Source: Pseudidiomarina aestuarii
GTDB lineage: Bacteria > Pseudomonadota > Gammaproteobacteria > Enterobacterales > Alteromonadaceae
DNA length: 36,861 nucleotides
NCBI GenBank assembly: GCA_003030745.1
Contig: PYVG01000010.1
Location: 1-36,861 of the forward strand
Direction of reading: 5' to 3'
In this document: piece after piece, positions 9,187 to 17,613 of the stretch
Position numbering within the stretch: position 1 is the first letter of the stretch
How the letters are laid out: each line of letters opens with the position of its first letter
The notes under the pieces: model-generated
The model's database searches: none
Told to the model about the DNA's origin: nothing
What the model saw: the letters and a program-made list of their open reading frames with translations, nothing else
Position numbers and translations under genes: made by a program

Positions 9187-9711
9187 TTAGTGTTCGAGCA
9201 GTAAGCGTTCTTCGAGCTTCAATCGCTCGCGCTTCGCTGTACGTTGCAACCAAGTGGTCGCGAAAACTCCGGATAGTGCGCCGACCATGCCTGCCATGGT
9301 TGGAATCGTAGCTTTGGATACGCCAGCCGCCATCGACCGTGCATTCCCAGTACCCGATACCGCCATCACGTCAAACACTTCAATCATGCCGGTCACGGTG
9401 CCCATCAAACCTAACAACGGACACAGAGCAACAAGTGCTTGCAGAACCGGTAAATTCCCACCGAGTGCAATAGCTGTGCGGGAAATCATCGCCTGCCGAA
9501 TTTGTTCGGCATTCCACGACGATTTATCGGCTCGTGCTTGCCAAGTGCTGCGAACATATTTGACGCGCTCGCGATGGCCTTTGACGTAGTAAAAGACGCG
9601 TTCCAGAATCATCAACCACATCACAAAAATCAGTACCCCGATGATCAGTAGTACCTGACCACCGGTTTCAATAAAGTCCTGAATAGCGCTGTAAAAGTCG
9701 ATCATGAACAC
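9187..9711 (-). CDS. exbB2: ExbB-family proton channel subunit
   Basis: 174-residue MotA/TolQ/ExbB protein with three predicted helices: GGQVLLIIGVLIFVMWLMIL (about 17-36), the PVLQALVALCPLLGLMGTVTG segment, and the GVSKATIPTMAGMVGALSGVFA segment. The family motif GLMGTVTGMIEVF is intact. It forms the pentameric scaffold around ExbD. It starts 2 bases after ttpC. ATG 9711 and the in-frame ATG 9705 are both possible starts. It is distinct from the longer ExbB-like TtpC upstream; having both is typical of TonB2-type loci. Confidence 0.94.
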   Translation of the reverse strand: MFMIDFYSAIQDFIETGGQVLLIIGVLIFVMWLMILERVFYYVKGHRERVKYVRSTWQARADKSSWNAEQIRQAMISRTAIALGGNLPVLQALVALCPLLGLMGTVTGMIEVFDVMAVSGTGNARSMAAGVSKATIPTMAGMVGALSGVFATTWLQRTAKRERLKLEERLLLEH

Positions 9712-9713
9712 AA

Positions 9714-11078
9714 TTAGTGCCCCCGCTCAGAACGCTCCGCAATAATTCCCGAAGCCTGCTCTTGCAATACATGCACGATGTTCTTGCTACGCGTGTTGAG
9801 CGTTGCGAACAACAACGTCATCGGAATTGCTACCACCAAACCAAGGACGGTCGTTACCAAGGCTTGCGAAATACCGCCTGCCATCAGTTTCGGGTCGCCC
9901 GTACCAAATAAGGTAATGGCTTGGAAGGTGTTGATCATGCCCGTTACGGTACCCAAGAGACCCAACAGCGGTGCAACAACCGAGATGATCTTGATGAAGG
10001 TTAGGTTGCGCGTGATCTTAGGAACTTCGCGCAAAATCGCTTCACTCAATTTCAATTCCAGCGTTTCGGTGTCGACTTGTGGATACTTGTCTTGAACCTG
10101 CATGACGCGACCCAACGGGTTGTCATCACGGGCTGTGGTGTCTTTCAACTGCTTGCGAACTTTGCCACCCATCAGAGTCAAGGTAACGAAGCGCTCCAGT
10201 GCAATCAGCAAACCAATCAGGCCAAGTGCCAAAATGACGTAGCCAACGGTTCCACCTTGGTCAACGCGCTCGCCCAAGTCCGGTGCTTGCACTAACAAGC
10301 CAAGAATCGAGCCACCCGTCGGATCCAGTCCGAACTGCACTAAGCCATTAGACTCAGTCTGCACAGCTTCAGCGGTGTCTAAAAAGCGCGATGCTGGCTG
10401 GCGAATCAGTTCAGCAACCGTGTCCGTACCTGGAACGAGCTCCAAGTACCTGCCATCAGCAACCATGTTGAACGTGCCGACACGAACCACTTCTTTCTCT
10501 ACTTTCTCGCCATTCGCCAAGGTCACCTGAGTATTAAACTCACTGACTTTGCCTGACTCGGTCATTTCTTGTTGCAATGCAAACCAGACCGACTCAATTT
10601 CTTCAATGGATGCAAGCTTCGAACTCGAACCCATCTTTTGTGCGAGTTCGCTGAGGTTCTCGCTACGACCCGGGAATTCCACAGAAACGTAGGAGTTTTG
10701 CAATTTACCGCTGGTGTCACCCGCGACTTGCTGAAGTACACCAAAAAGTTCACGCAACGAGCCCATGCGCTGTGTCAACGCATCGGTCAAATTGCCAAGT
10801 TCAACTTCATTTTGCTCGAACTGCGTTTCTAAACGCTCACTCAACTGCTCTAAACGATCACGCTCATCAATGGCTTCGCGCAGGATGCGCTGTTGCTCAT
10901 CGGCTTCGGCACGGAAGCGCGCTTCACGTTCTTTATTTTCTTCTGACTGAGCAAACTGCCCTTGCTGCAACTGGCGCAACAGTTCATCCAAATCAACCGG
11001 CTCTTGCGGTGCTGCGGATACCGATGACATCATGACAACCGCGAAAGCAATAAGTAATGTTTGTAACCCTTTCATCAT
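9714..11078 (-). CDS. ttpC: TtpC-like TonB2 system inner-membrane component (coiled coil plus ExbB domain)
   Basis: 454 residues. A signal sequence (cleavage near SVSAAP, residue 22) is followed by a periplasmic coiled coil (about 25-120, rich in Glu, Arg and Gln) and a periplasmic beta-rich segment to about 275. Then come a transmembrane helix (GYVILALGLIGLLIALERF, 279-297) and a MotA/TolQ/ExbB domain (about 340-445) with PLLGLLGTVTGMINTF and GGISQALVTTVLGLVVAIP. In Vibrio, TtpC is needed with ExbB2, ExbD2 and TonB2 for siderophore uptake. Its start codon overlaps the DUF3450 stop in a TAATG junction, implying translational coupling. Plain ExbB is excluded by the length and the periplasmic N-terminal half. 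Confidence 0.92.
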   Translation of the reverse strand: MMKGLQTLLIAFAVVMMSSVSAAPQEPVDLDELLRQLQQGQFAQSEENKEREARFRAEADEQQRILREAIDERDRLEQLSERLETQFEQNEVELGNLTDALTQRMGSLRELFGVLQQVAGDTSGKLQNSYVSVEFPGRSENLSELAQKMGSSSKLASIEEIESVWFALQQEMTESGKVSEFNTQVTLANGEKVEKEVVRVGTFNMVADGRYLELVPGTDTVAELIRQPASRFLDTAEAVQTESNGLVQFGLDPTGGSILGLLVQAPDLGERVDQGGTVGYVILALGLIGLLIALERFVTLTLMGGKVRKQLKDTTARDDNPLGRVMQVQDKYPQVDTETLELKLSEAILREVPKITRNLTFIKIISVVAPLLGLLGTVTGMINTFQAITLFGTGDPKLMAGGISQALVTTVLGLVVAIPMTLLFATLNTRSKNIVHVLQEQASGIIAERSERGH

Positions 11079-11854
11079 TATTCTCCCGCAGCTGAATCAG
11101 CAGTAAAAATTGGCAACATGAGTAAGTCTGGTGCTAACTGCTTACGAGCGATACGCAATGCTTCTTGTACGTCACGACCATAGCTACCATCCAGTGGCTG
11201 CCATTCACGTTGTTGTTGATTCCAAACGCCCATGGTGCCGCCATCACGCGTGCGGTAAATGAACACGGTACGGCCCACACGCAAGAACTCGACGTCTTGC
11301 TCTTGGCCATCAACGTCCATAGCACCGTTGTACGCTTCAATGTTGCGGCCGTAATCGGCTTCAATTTGGTAGGCTTCCATCACGCGACGGAATTTCTCAG
11401 ATACATCCACATCAGCGCGGTCCATCAAGTCACGGAGGTTCGCGACGCGATCTTTGCGCTCATTAGGTAAAAATGGGACATCCAGACGAACAAAAGCGTC
11501 GAGACTATCGATCATGCGTAACATCAGTGGCGTGATTTGACGTTCAACCACGCTGACTTCGTCAATCGACGAGTTTAATTCAGCTTTCTCGATGTCTTGA
11601 CTGTCCAACTGCTTTTGCAACTGTTGCGTATAGACGTTGAGTCCATCAATTTGACGAGAAATTTGTTTGTACTGTTGAATCCGCTCTTGAATGGAATCGG
11701 CAATATCTTCCACTTTGAGTTGCGAGCTTTTCGCAGATTGGTTGATGGTGCTGGCAGCATCCACAACCGGTTCGAGGGACTGATCTTGCGCGAATACTGT
11801 TGCTGTTGAAAACAGCGTCAGCACCAGCACAGAAGGAATAGACACAAGCCGCAT
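11078..11854 (-). CDS. DUF3450 periplasmic coiled-coil protein
   Basis: 258 residues: signal peptide (MRLVSIPSVLVLTLFSTATVFA, cleavage after 22), then a long coiled coil (about 35-105: SIQERIQQYKQISRQIDGLN, YTQQLQKQLDSQDIEKAELN). A C-terminal globular part carries FLPNERKDRVANLRDLMD, FLRVGRTVFIYRTRDGG and the family-typical Trp and Leu residues. This is the DUF3450 family, which in gammaproteobacteria heads TonB2-type loci. No molecular function is established that I know of. The position, the secretion signal and the coiled coil suggest a periplasmic partner of TtpC. It is the first gene of the six-gene operon and stands behind a Pho-type promoter. Confidence 0.9.
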   Translation of the reverse strand: MRLVSIPSVLVLTLFSTATVFAQDQSLEPVVDAASTINQSAKSSQLKVEDIADSIQERIQQYKQISRQIDGLNVYTQQLQKQLDSQDIEKAELNSSIDEVSVVERQITPLMLRMIDSLDAFVRLDVPFLPNERKDRVANLRDLMDRADVDVSEKFRRVMEAYQIEADYGRNIEAYNGAMDVDGQEQDVEFLRVGRTVFIYRTRDGGTMGVWNQQQREWQPLDGSYGRDVQEALRIARKQLAPDLLMLPIFTADSAAGE

Positions 11855-11891
11855 GGCAACACCCTACATATCGTGATGAATGATGGATTGC

Positions 11892-11925
11892 ACAATACGG
11901 CAATTGTGTGACAGCTTGGTGACTG
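11892..11925 (-). promoter_or_regulatory. Putative PhoB-activated promoter of the DUF3450-ttpC-exbB2-exbD2-tonB2-TPR operon
   Basis: On the minus strand CAGTCAC-caag-CTGTCAC (11925-11908) forms an 18-bp Pho box with one mismatch to CTGTCAY-N4-CTGTCAY. It is followed by exactly 10 bases and TATTGT (11897-11892) as the -10. The predicted start of transcription is near 11885, about 30 bases before the ATG at 11854. This is the best single Pho box of the window by consensus. Confidence 0.75.
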
Positions 11926-11940
11926 CTTTATTTCAGTTAT

Positions 11941-11955
11941 GTGTCAATGTGACAC
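11941..11955. promoter_or_regulatory. Palindrome GTGTCA-ATG-TGACAC upstream of the TonB operon Pho box
   Basis: A perfect 6-bp inverted repeat with a 3-base centre lies between the mechanosensitive channel stop (11977) and the Pho box. On either strand it is not followed by a good U tract in a sensible place, so a terminator is less likely than a protein-binding site. It would centre at about -63 relative to the predicted start. Its arms resemble single Pho half sites but they point at each other. Function unknown. Confidence 0.35.
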
Positions 11956-11976
11956 TTTTATGCTGTTTTAATGTCT

Positions 11977-13254
11977 TTATGATTGTTTTTGTTCGGATTT
12001 TTCGGTTTCACGCTGCGCACTAAAGGCTTCACCTAAAGTGCGCATGTCGACGCCACTAGGATGTTGGAATACCCGTAAACCGAACTCACTCACAATGGCA
12101 TACAAATGGTCAAAAATGTCAGATTGAATCTGCTCATACTCGGTCCATTTGATGGTGTTGGTGAAACAATACACCTCGAGTGGTAAGCCGTCCGCGGTTG
12201 GGTTTAACTGCCGCACCATCAATGTCATGTCTTGATGAATGTGCGGATGACTTTTCAGATACTCGAGAACATAAGCGCGGAAGGTTCCTATGTTCGAAAT
12301 CCGTCGGGTGTTCACGGGCTCTTTGCCAGCATCTTTGAGCTCTTGGTTCCAAGCGTCAATCTCTTCTTGCTTGGTTTTCAAGTAATCCTGCAATAGTCGA
12401 AAACGGCGCAGTTTGTCGCGCTCTTCGGTGCTGAGGAAGTGAATCGACTGTTGATCCAGGAACAGGCTGCGCTTAATTCGGCGCCCACCGGACTCTTGCA
12501 TACCGCGCCAGTTTTTAAAGGGATCGGAGATAAACCGCTTGGTTGGAATAAAGGTGATGGTTTTATCCCAGTTCTGCACTTTCACTTGGTGCAACGCGAT
12601 ATCAATGACATCACCATCGGCATTGAGGTTCGGCATTTCGACCCAATCACCTACCCGAATAATGTCATTTGAGGTGATTTGCACACTCGCGACCAGTGAC
12701 AGCAACGTATCTTGGAACACCAACATGACCACGGCGGCCATGGCACCTAAACCAGAGAGGAGTATAACCGGCGACTTATCAATCAGCGCGGCAATGACCA
12801 AAATAGCTGCAATGGCATAAATGCCAATCTTAACCACTTGGATATACCCCTTAATCGGCCGCAGATGTGCGTCTTCGCCGCGTTCATAAAAGGTATTGAT
12901 GACCGTCAATACACCACTAATCGAGCGGGCAACAGTCAAGATAATGAATGCGATGGAGACGTTATCAACAACAATTGCCACTGTTTCCGCTAAGTTCGGA
13001 ACTTCGATAATCCAGTGGGAGATAACCAACGCAGGAACAACGTTGGCTAGGCGCGCAATGACATTTCGCTCGAACAATTGGCGATCTTTACCAACCGGAG
13101 TGAATGACAGGATTCGCAGGGCACCGCGCAGCAGTATCTTTTTGACGATAAAGTTGGCGACCCAAGCGCCAACCAACAGTACTGCCAAATAAGCGAGCGT
13201 TTCCATATCGGGTCGCTCACTGAGCCAAGCTTGTACTTGCGCTATTGAATCCAT
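11977..13254 (-). CDS. ybdG: YbdG-type (MscS superfamily) mechanosensitive ion channel
   Basis: 425 residues, closely similar in layout to E. coli YbdG (415), a miniconductance channel that helps survival of osmotic downshock. Several N-terminal transmembrane helices (about 20-40, 68-84, 95-118, 136-158) precede the pore helix GLGAMAAVVMLVFQDTLLSL (168-187). The beta domain follows with GDWVEMPNLNADGDVIDI and VQNWDKTITFIPT, and then the C-terminal domain with SGGRRIKRSLFLD, SNIGTFRAYV, HQDMTLMVRQLNP and TEYEQIQSDIFDHLYAIV. It lies between the receptor operon and the TonB operon on the same strand. The receptor operon ends in a terminator in front of it and no Pho box precedes it, so it is probably transcribed on its own. 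Confidence 0.92.
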   Translation of the reverse strand: MDSIAQVQAWLSERPDMETLAYLAVLLVGAWVANFIVKKILLRGALRILSFTPVGKDRQLFERNVIARLANVVPALVISHWIIEVPNLAETVAIVVDNVSIAFIILTVARSISGVLTVINTFYERGEDAHLRPIKGYIQVVKIGIYAIAAILVIAALIDKSPVILLSGLGAMAAVVMLVFQDTLLSLVASVQITSNDIIRVGDWVEMPNLNADGDVIDIALHQVKVQNWDKTITFIPTKRFISDPFKNWRGMQESGGRRIKRSLFLDQQSIHFLSTEERDKLRRFRLLQDYLKTKQEEIDAWNQELKDAGKEPVNTRRISNIGTFRAYVLEYLKSHPHIHQDMTLMVRQLNPTADGLPLEVYCFTNTIKWTEYEQIQSDIFDHLYAIVSEFGLRVFQHPSGVDMRTLGEAFSAQRETEKSEQKQS

Positions 13255-13327
13255 GCTTTTCTCACCTGCTGTTACTGAGGTTGTTTCCTGCAGACACGAT
13301 AAACCAAGAGTCGCAAGGGCTCAACAT

Positions 13328-13354
13328 GAAAAAGGGAGCCGTGTGGCTCCCTTT
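13328..13354 (-). terminator. Rho-independent terminator after the TonB-dependent receptor gene
   Basis: Perfect 10-bp stem AAAGGGAGCC / GGCTCCCTTT (13331-13340 and 13345-13354) with a 4-base loop. On the minus strand the stem is followed by a run of T (13333-13329). It lies 20 bases after the receptor stop codon and upstream of the mechanosensitive channel gene. Confidence 0.9.
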
Positions 13355-13373
13355 CAACTAACTACATTCCTAA

Positions 13374-16010
13374 TTAAAAGGAGTAGCTGTATTCCACACT
13401 CACGCCAGTGCCGACTGAACGTTCTTGAATGGTGATGCCATCTTGTACAATGGAGACATCGTCACCCAGTAAATTCTGAACTTTCAGTTTTACATTGGAG
13501 TTAAAGTCAGGATACCAAGTATAAACTAAGTCTAAGCTATGGAATGGTTGCTCGAACGCGTCGCCAATACCCAACTCACCTTGTTTCACACCAGCGAAGG
13601 CAATCCGCTCGCCCGCAACGTTGTAAATCAATGATGCACTATGCTCGCCATCCAAAGAGTCGTAACCGAACTGCAGGTTAGCAACGTACTTAGAATGGCC
13701 GGTCATGCGACGAGTGTTATTGGTCAATTCGACGTTACCCGTATTCGCGATGCTGATTTCCGAATCCGATAACGTCAAGTTACCGCTTACGAACAAACCA
13801 TCACGCAATCCAGTCAAGTCTTTCAAGAACTCAAATTCAACGCCGTAAACTTCACCGGCTTGATCGTTCAAGAAAGTAATAACGCGGTCTGAATCGGTAC
13901 CTTTGGCTTCAACGGCTTCAATCGGGTTCGCTAGATCTTTATAGAACAAACCAACCGAGTAGTTTTCGCCAGCTGGCAGGTACCATTCCCAACGCATGTC
14001 AAAGTTATCAATATCAGTGGTCGACAAGTTACTGTTACCACGGACCTTGAAGTTGGTGATTGGGTCAACGAACAAGACTTCAGTCAACTCACGCAGGTCT
14101 GGACGCACCACGGTGCTACCGTAACCAAAACGTAACTGCATTTCGTCGTTCAATTGATAAGTCAACGCAATACTACCGTAGATGTCATCTTCAATGCGTC
14201 CAGCTTCTGCAACATCACCAATCACTGTCATGTTACGTATGTCGAGCTGTGCCGCTACTTGCGTGTACTGCTCCCAACGCAAGCCACCGCTCACCCGCCA
14301 ATCATTATTCAGATTGATGTTGAGCAAACCATAGCCCGCTTCAACCTGCTGTGCGGCAAGGTAGTTCGGGTCCGTTGCTGTCGGTGCACCGAACAATTGA
14401 AAGCCGAAATCTTCATCGATTAGGTTGCTATCGCTGAACAGCTCATCATAGCCAACGCCCTGCAACGCATCATTGGCGACTGTTTCAGCCGAAATCGCGA
14501 AGCGACGTGAAAACGATGAACGTGCCTTCTTCGAGAGCTGACCACCGCCCTGAACCAACACTTCAACAGAATCAAAATACAAAGGCAGTTCAACATCGAC
14601 TCGCCAATCTTGTGCGTCATCTTGCAGCTCTTGGTACTGCAGCGTTGTGGCTGAACGCGTTTGTTGGAACGCTAAGTCACCAACACCATCGCCTAAATCA
14701 CGGTTGCTAATTTGACGATAGAACACTTCGCCTGGCGCATAGCGATTAGCTTCAGACTCTGCATACTGCCAATCCACCGCGATATTCCACAACTCAGGGA
14801 AGAAGTGTGAACCACGCACTTGATTGGTCAATAATTCACGCTCTTCGTAGCGAATGTCTGTATCGAAGAATGACAAATTACTTTCAGTAATTGAGTTTGC
14901 AGTCTCAATACCACCCTGCTCTACGCGGTCTTGCGTATTGCGCAGGAATATCGTTGATGTTTCTACTTTATGGTAATCACCGTATTGCAAGCCGAAATTT
15001 AAAATACCACTGAGTTCAACCGTCTGCGCGGTGACTCGTGAAGCGGCATCTTGAATCACAACGGATTGGCCATCGGCAATACCGAGAACTTTCTCAGTTT
15101 CTTCGCTATTTGACCAACTGTTGTCATAGTCAACGCCAGCGAGAAAACCAAAAGTCCAATCGTCGTAGATATTGAAGCTATCACCAAAACTCACTGAGCC
15201 TTTGACATCTGGGCTCAGGCTTTTGGTATAAACTTCGTTCTGCGTATTCAATGAGGCTGCCAGGCTGCGGTTGATCGCTTGCGCGTCAGCAATGGAAATA
15301 CCATCCACATTCGCAATATTCGCAGCATTGATGTTTTCTTGATAGCGCGCCAAAGCTGAGGCCATCGCACCCGATAACGCACGTGAGCCGTCGTCGGTGC
15401 CTTTCCAGTCACTACCGCCGCCTGCATAGGTCAAGCCATCGTCACTGAAGTTGGAATCCCAACCCGTGCCAATCGATACTTCAAAAACTTGGTCGGAAGG
15501 AATAGAAACGGTGCGAATGTCGACGTTACCACCACCAAAGTTTGCTGGCATATCCGGCGAGTACGACTTCTGTACTGACATACTCTCAATAATGCTCGCT
15601 GGGAACATATCGAGTGGAATGACGTTTCGAGTCGGATCGGGCGAAGGCACAGACGCGCCGTTGAGCTGCGTACTCGAGTATCGTTCACCTAAACCACGAA
15701 CATAGATAAACTTGCCATCTACCAACGTAAGGCCGGTGACACGGCGTAATGCAGAGGCGGCATCACTGTCGCCAGTCCGCGAAATTTGTTCGGCACCCAA
15801 AATGTCGGCAACGAAAGCCTGAGCTTTACGTTCTTCGACAACTGCTGCGGCCGATCCTTGTAACCGCGTGCCTGTAGTGACCACTTCTTCAATGGTTTCA
15901 GCGCTTGCGGCGTCTGTAGCTGCTTCTTGAGCAACCGCAAGCTGGGTAGAGAGTGCTATTGCAACAGCAATCCCAACCTTGCTTTTGGTTAAAACGGCAT
16001 GCTTTTTCAT
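13374..16010 (-). CDS. TonB-dependent outer-membrane receptor, predicted Pho-regulated
   Basis: 878 residues. Signal peptide (cleavage near QLAVAQEA, residue 27), a TonB box-like IEEVVTT (40-46), then the plug domain (about 55-170) with SDAASALRRVTGLTLVDGK, YVRGLGERYSSTQLNGA and SPDPTRNVIPLDMFP. A 22-strand barrel follows, ending in VEYSYSF with the C-terminal Phe. The plug matches a class of large receptors common in Alteromonadales and Bacteroidetes whose substrates are mostly unassigned. There is no N-terminal signalling or carboxypeptidase-like extension. It is downstream of, and co-oriented with, the Asp-rich lipoprotein gene, with 75 bases between, and ends at a strong terminator. The shared Pho-type promoter suggests uptake of a phosphorus-containing ligand. 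That is inference; iron chelates or others cannot be excluded. Confidence 0.93.
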   Translation of the reverse strand: MKKHAVLTKSKVGIAVAIALSTQLAVAQEAATDAASAETIEEVVTTGTRLQGSAAAVVEERKAQAFVADILGAEQISRTGDSDAASALRRVTGLTLVDGKFIYVRGLGERYSSTQLNGASVPSPDPTRNVIPLDMFPASIIESMSVQKSYSPDMPANFGGGNVDIRTVSIPSDQVFEVSIGTGWDSNFSDDGLTYAGGGSDWKGTDDGSRALSGAMASALARYQENINAANIANVDGISIADAQAINRSLAASLNTQNEVYTKSLSPDVKGSVSFGDSFNIYDDWTFGFLAGVDYDNSWSNSEETEKVLGIADGQSVVIQDAASRVTAQTVELSGILNFGLQYGDYHKVETSTIFLRNTQDRVEQGGIETANSITESNLSFFDTDIRYEERELLTNQVRGSHFFPELWNIAVDWQYAESEANRYAPGEVFYRQISNRDLGDGVGDLAFQQTRSATTLQYQELQDDAQDWRVDVELPLYFDSVEVLVQGGGQLSKKARSSFSRRFAISAETVANDALQGVGYDELFSDSNLIDEDFGFQLFGAPTATDPNYLAAQQVEAGYGLLNINLNNDWRVSGGLRWEQYTQVAAQLDIRNMTVIGDVAEAGRIEDDIYGSIALTYQLNDEMQLRFGYGSTVVRPDLRELTEVLFVDPITNFKVRGNSNLSTTDIDNFDMRWEWYLPAGENYSVGLFYKDLANPIEAVEAKGTDSDRVITFLNDQAGEVYGVEFEFLKDLTGLRDGLFVSGNLTLSDSEISIANTGNVELTNNTRRMTGHSKYVANLQFGYDSLDGEHSASLIYNVAGERIAFAGVKQGELGIGDAFEQPFHSLDLVYTWYPDFNSNVKLKVQNLLGDDVSIVQDGITIQERSVGTGVSVEYSYSF

Positions 16011-16029
16011 GAGAGACTCCGTATGCGTA

Positions 16030-16091
16030 GACTAATCTTGATGATTCAAAGAGATTGCACGTCCGTGTGCAGAATATTCATTTGATTAGTC
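16030..16091 (-). repeat. Inverted repeat bracketing the lipoprotein-receptor intercistronic gap
   Basis: GACTAATC (16030-16037) and GATTAGTC (16084-16091) are perfect 8-bp complements. They flank a 46-base segment with an inner TGCAC-gtccgt-GTGCA stem (16056-16071). The outer arm overlaps the lipoprotein stop codon. There is no U tract, so it is more likely an RNA-stability or partial attenuation structure than a terminator. Confidence 0.4.
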
Positions 16092-17564
16092 GCGCAGACC
16101 GACTGTCCAGCCGTTAGTCCAATCGTCGTCTTCACTTACTGCACCGATAAAATCAACATCATCAAAGAATGGGTCGATGGTGCTCAAATCAGATTTAGGT
16201 GTGACGGTTACTTCAGCGCCTGAAGCGTCAGTGATAGTGCTTGCAGTAACATAACCTGAGCTTAACACTGTCGCCATTTCATCCAGCGTCACGTTCGTTG
16301 GATAGCTTTGGAACCAATCTTGTGTTGGTTGGTCAGCGAAGTTTTCGCTACAAGCAATGATGGAGTTTTCAATCGACAAATCGCCTGCTTGCGCCGCTGC
16401 TAAGGTGGTTGCTTGGTCAATTTCCAAACACTCGCCGCGCGCATCGGTAATCAAGAAGTTATACAAAGCACCACGAGTACCTTCACGGAGCAACACACCT
16501 TCAGACTCGTCTGAACCGTCAGTCGCCGTCAATGAACCGATTGAGGTGAAGTTTGCGATAATTGGGTTAGAGAATGGCGTTGCGTCGTTGTTACCGCTAT
16601 TACCGTCTGCCTCAATGGCACGGTTTGCGCGGTCATCCGCATGCTTCACTAAGATATATTGAATTTTACCTTGCCAGCCGTCAGCCCAGTCTAACGAGTC
16701 ATCGTCGTTACCAGTCAGAACCACGTTTTTCACGTTAGCAGCGCCACCGAAGAACTCGATGCCGTCGTCCAAGTTGTTGTGAACTTGGATGTACTCAAGT
16801 GTAGTACCAGAACCTACTGCGTTGAACGTGATACCGTTCAATTCGTTGTCTAAAGAAACTTCATAACCAGCGTATTTAACTAAAGCATAGCGAATTGAAC
16901 CTGAGTTATCTTCGTTGTCGTCGCCACCATAGAAACCTGCGCCGCCTTCACCTTGAAGTACACAGTTCGCCAAATCGCTTTGATCACATTTGTTCGAAAT
17001 TCCGAAGCCGTTGATCACCAAGCCACCCCACAAACCACGAGCGTTCGGGTTGGTTATTTGGTTGTCGAGTTCTTGCACAGAAGTGAATGTGATTGGGGCA
17101 TTACGGTTGCCGTTCGCTTCGATGTTCGCGCCGCGAGCGATACGAACGAATGAATCGCCATCTTCAAACGCTAGGGTTGCGCCAGCATCGATAGTCAATG
17201 TTGGACCTTCACGGTTCACATCAGCTGTTGCTTCAACGTTTTCACCAATGTACAAACCATTTGGGAAAATATGTGCGCCACCTGGCAATTCTACCAAGCG
17301 GATGTCAGTTACTATCGGTTCTTCTGGAGTAGAGAAGCTGCGTGGATAAACACAATCAGCACCAATCTTCTCACCTTGTACGCTGGTGCCATCAACTTCA
17401 TACGAAGCACAGTTGTTGGTCGCGCCGCCGCCACCCGAGTTATTGGTGGAGTTATCGACTGAGTTGTCGATAGAGGTCGGAGTCAAGTTGATGTCGCCAC
17501 CACAGCCAGCGAGGAATAATGCTGCGGTTACAGCGCTCAGAGCAAAAATATTCGTGCGTTTCAT
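16086..17564 (-). CDS. Asp-rich, predicted parallel beta-helix surface lipoprotein paired with the TonB-dependent receptor
   Basis: 492 residues from ATG 17564 (GGAG 7-9 bases upstream; an upstream in-frame ATG at 17726 would run through the promoter and is rejected). A lipobox LAGC puts the lipidated Cys at 21. The next residues are Gly-Gly, not Asp, which favours the outer membrane. A Ser/Asn/Gly-rich tether (about 24-50) follows. The body has many short hydrophobic strands separated by turns of Gly, Asn and Asp (ANIEANGNRNAPITFTSVQ, RGLWGGLVINGFG, LEYIQVHNNLDDGIEFFGG, VVLTGNDDDSLDWADGW), suggesting a right-handed beta-helix. Six further Cys (52, 71, 193, 201, 379, 405) could form three disulfides. 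Asp clusters could bind calcium. I do not recognise an enzyme. It is the first gene of a two-gene operon with the receptor, behind a tandem Pho box. Confidence 0.85.
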   Translation of the reverse strand: MKRTNIFALSAVTAALFLAGCGGDINLTPTSIDNSVDNSTNNSGGGGATNNCASYEVDGTSVQGEKIGADCVYPRSFSTPEEPIVTDIRLVELPGGAHIFPNGLYIGENVEATADVNREGPTLTIDAGATLAFEDGDSFVRIARGANIEANGNRNAPITFTSVQELDNQITNPNARGLWGGLVINGFGISNKCDQSDLANCVLQGEGGAGFYGGDDNEDNSGSIRYALVKYAGYEVSLDNELNGITFNAVGSGTTLEYIQVHNNLDDGIEFFGGAANVKNVVLTGNDDDSLDWADGWQGKIQYILVKHADDRANRAIEADGNSGNNDATPFSNPIIANFTSIGSLTATDGSDESEGVLLREGTRGALYNFLITDARGECLEIDQATTLAAAQAGDLSIENSIIACSENFADQPTQDWFQSYPTNVTLDEMATVLSSGYVTASTITDASGAEVTVTPKSDLSTIDPFFDDVDFIGAVSEDDDWTNGWTVGLRD

Positions 17565-17613
17565 ATCGGTCTCCGTTGAGAAAGTAAGACGTATGTAAAA
17601 AGTTACGCGGTGA

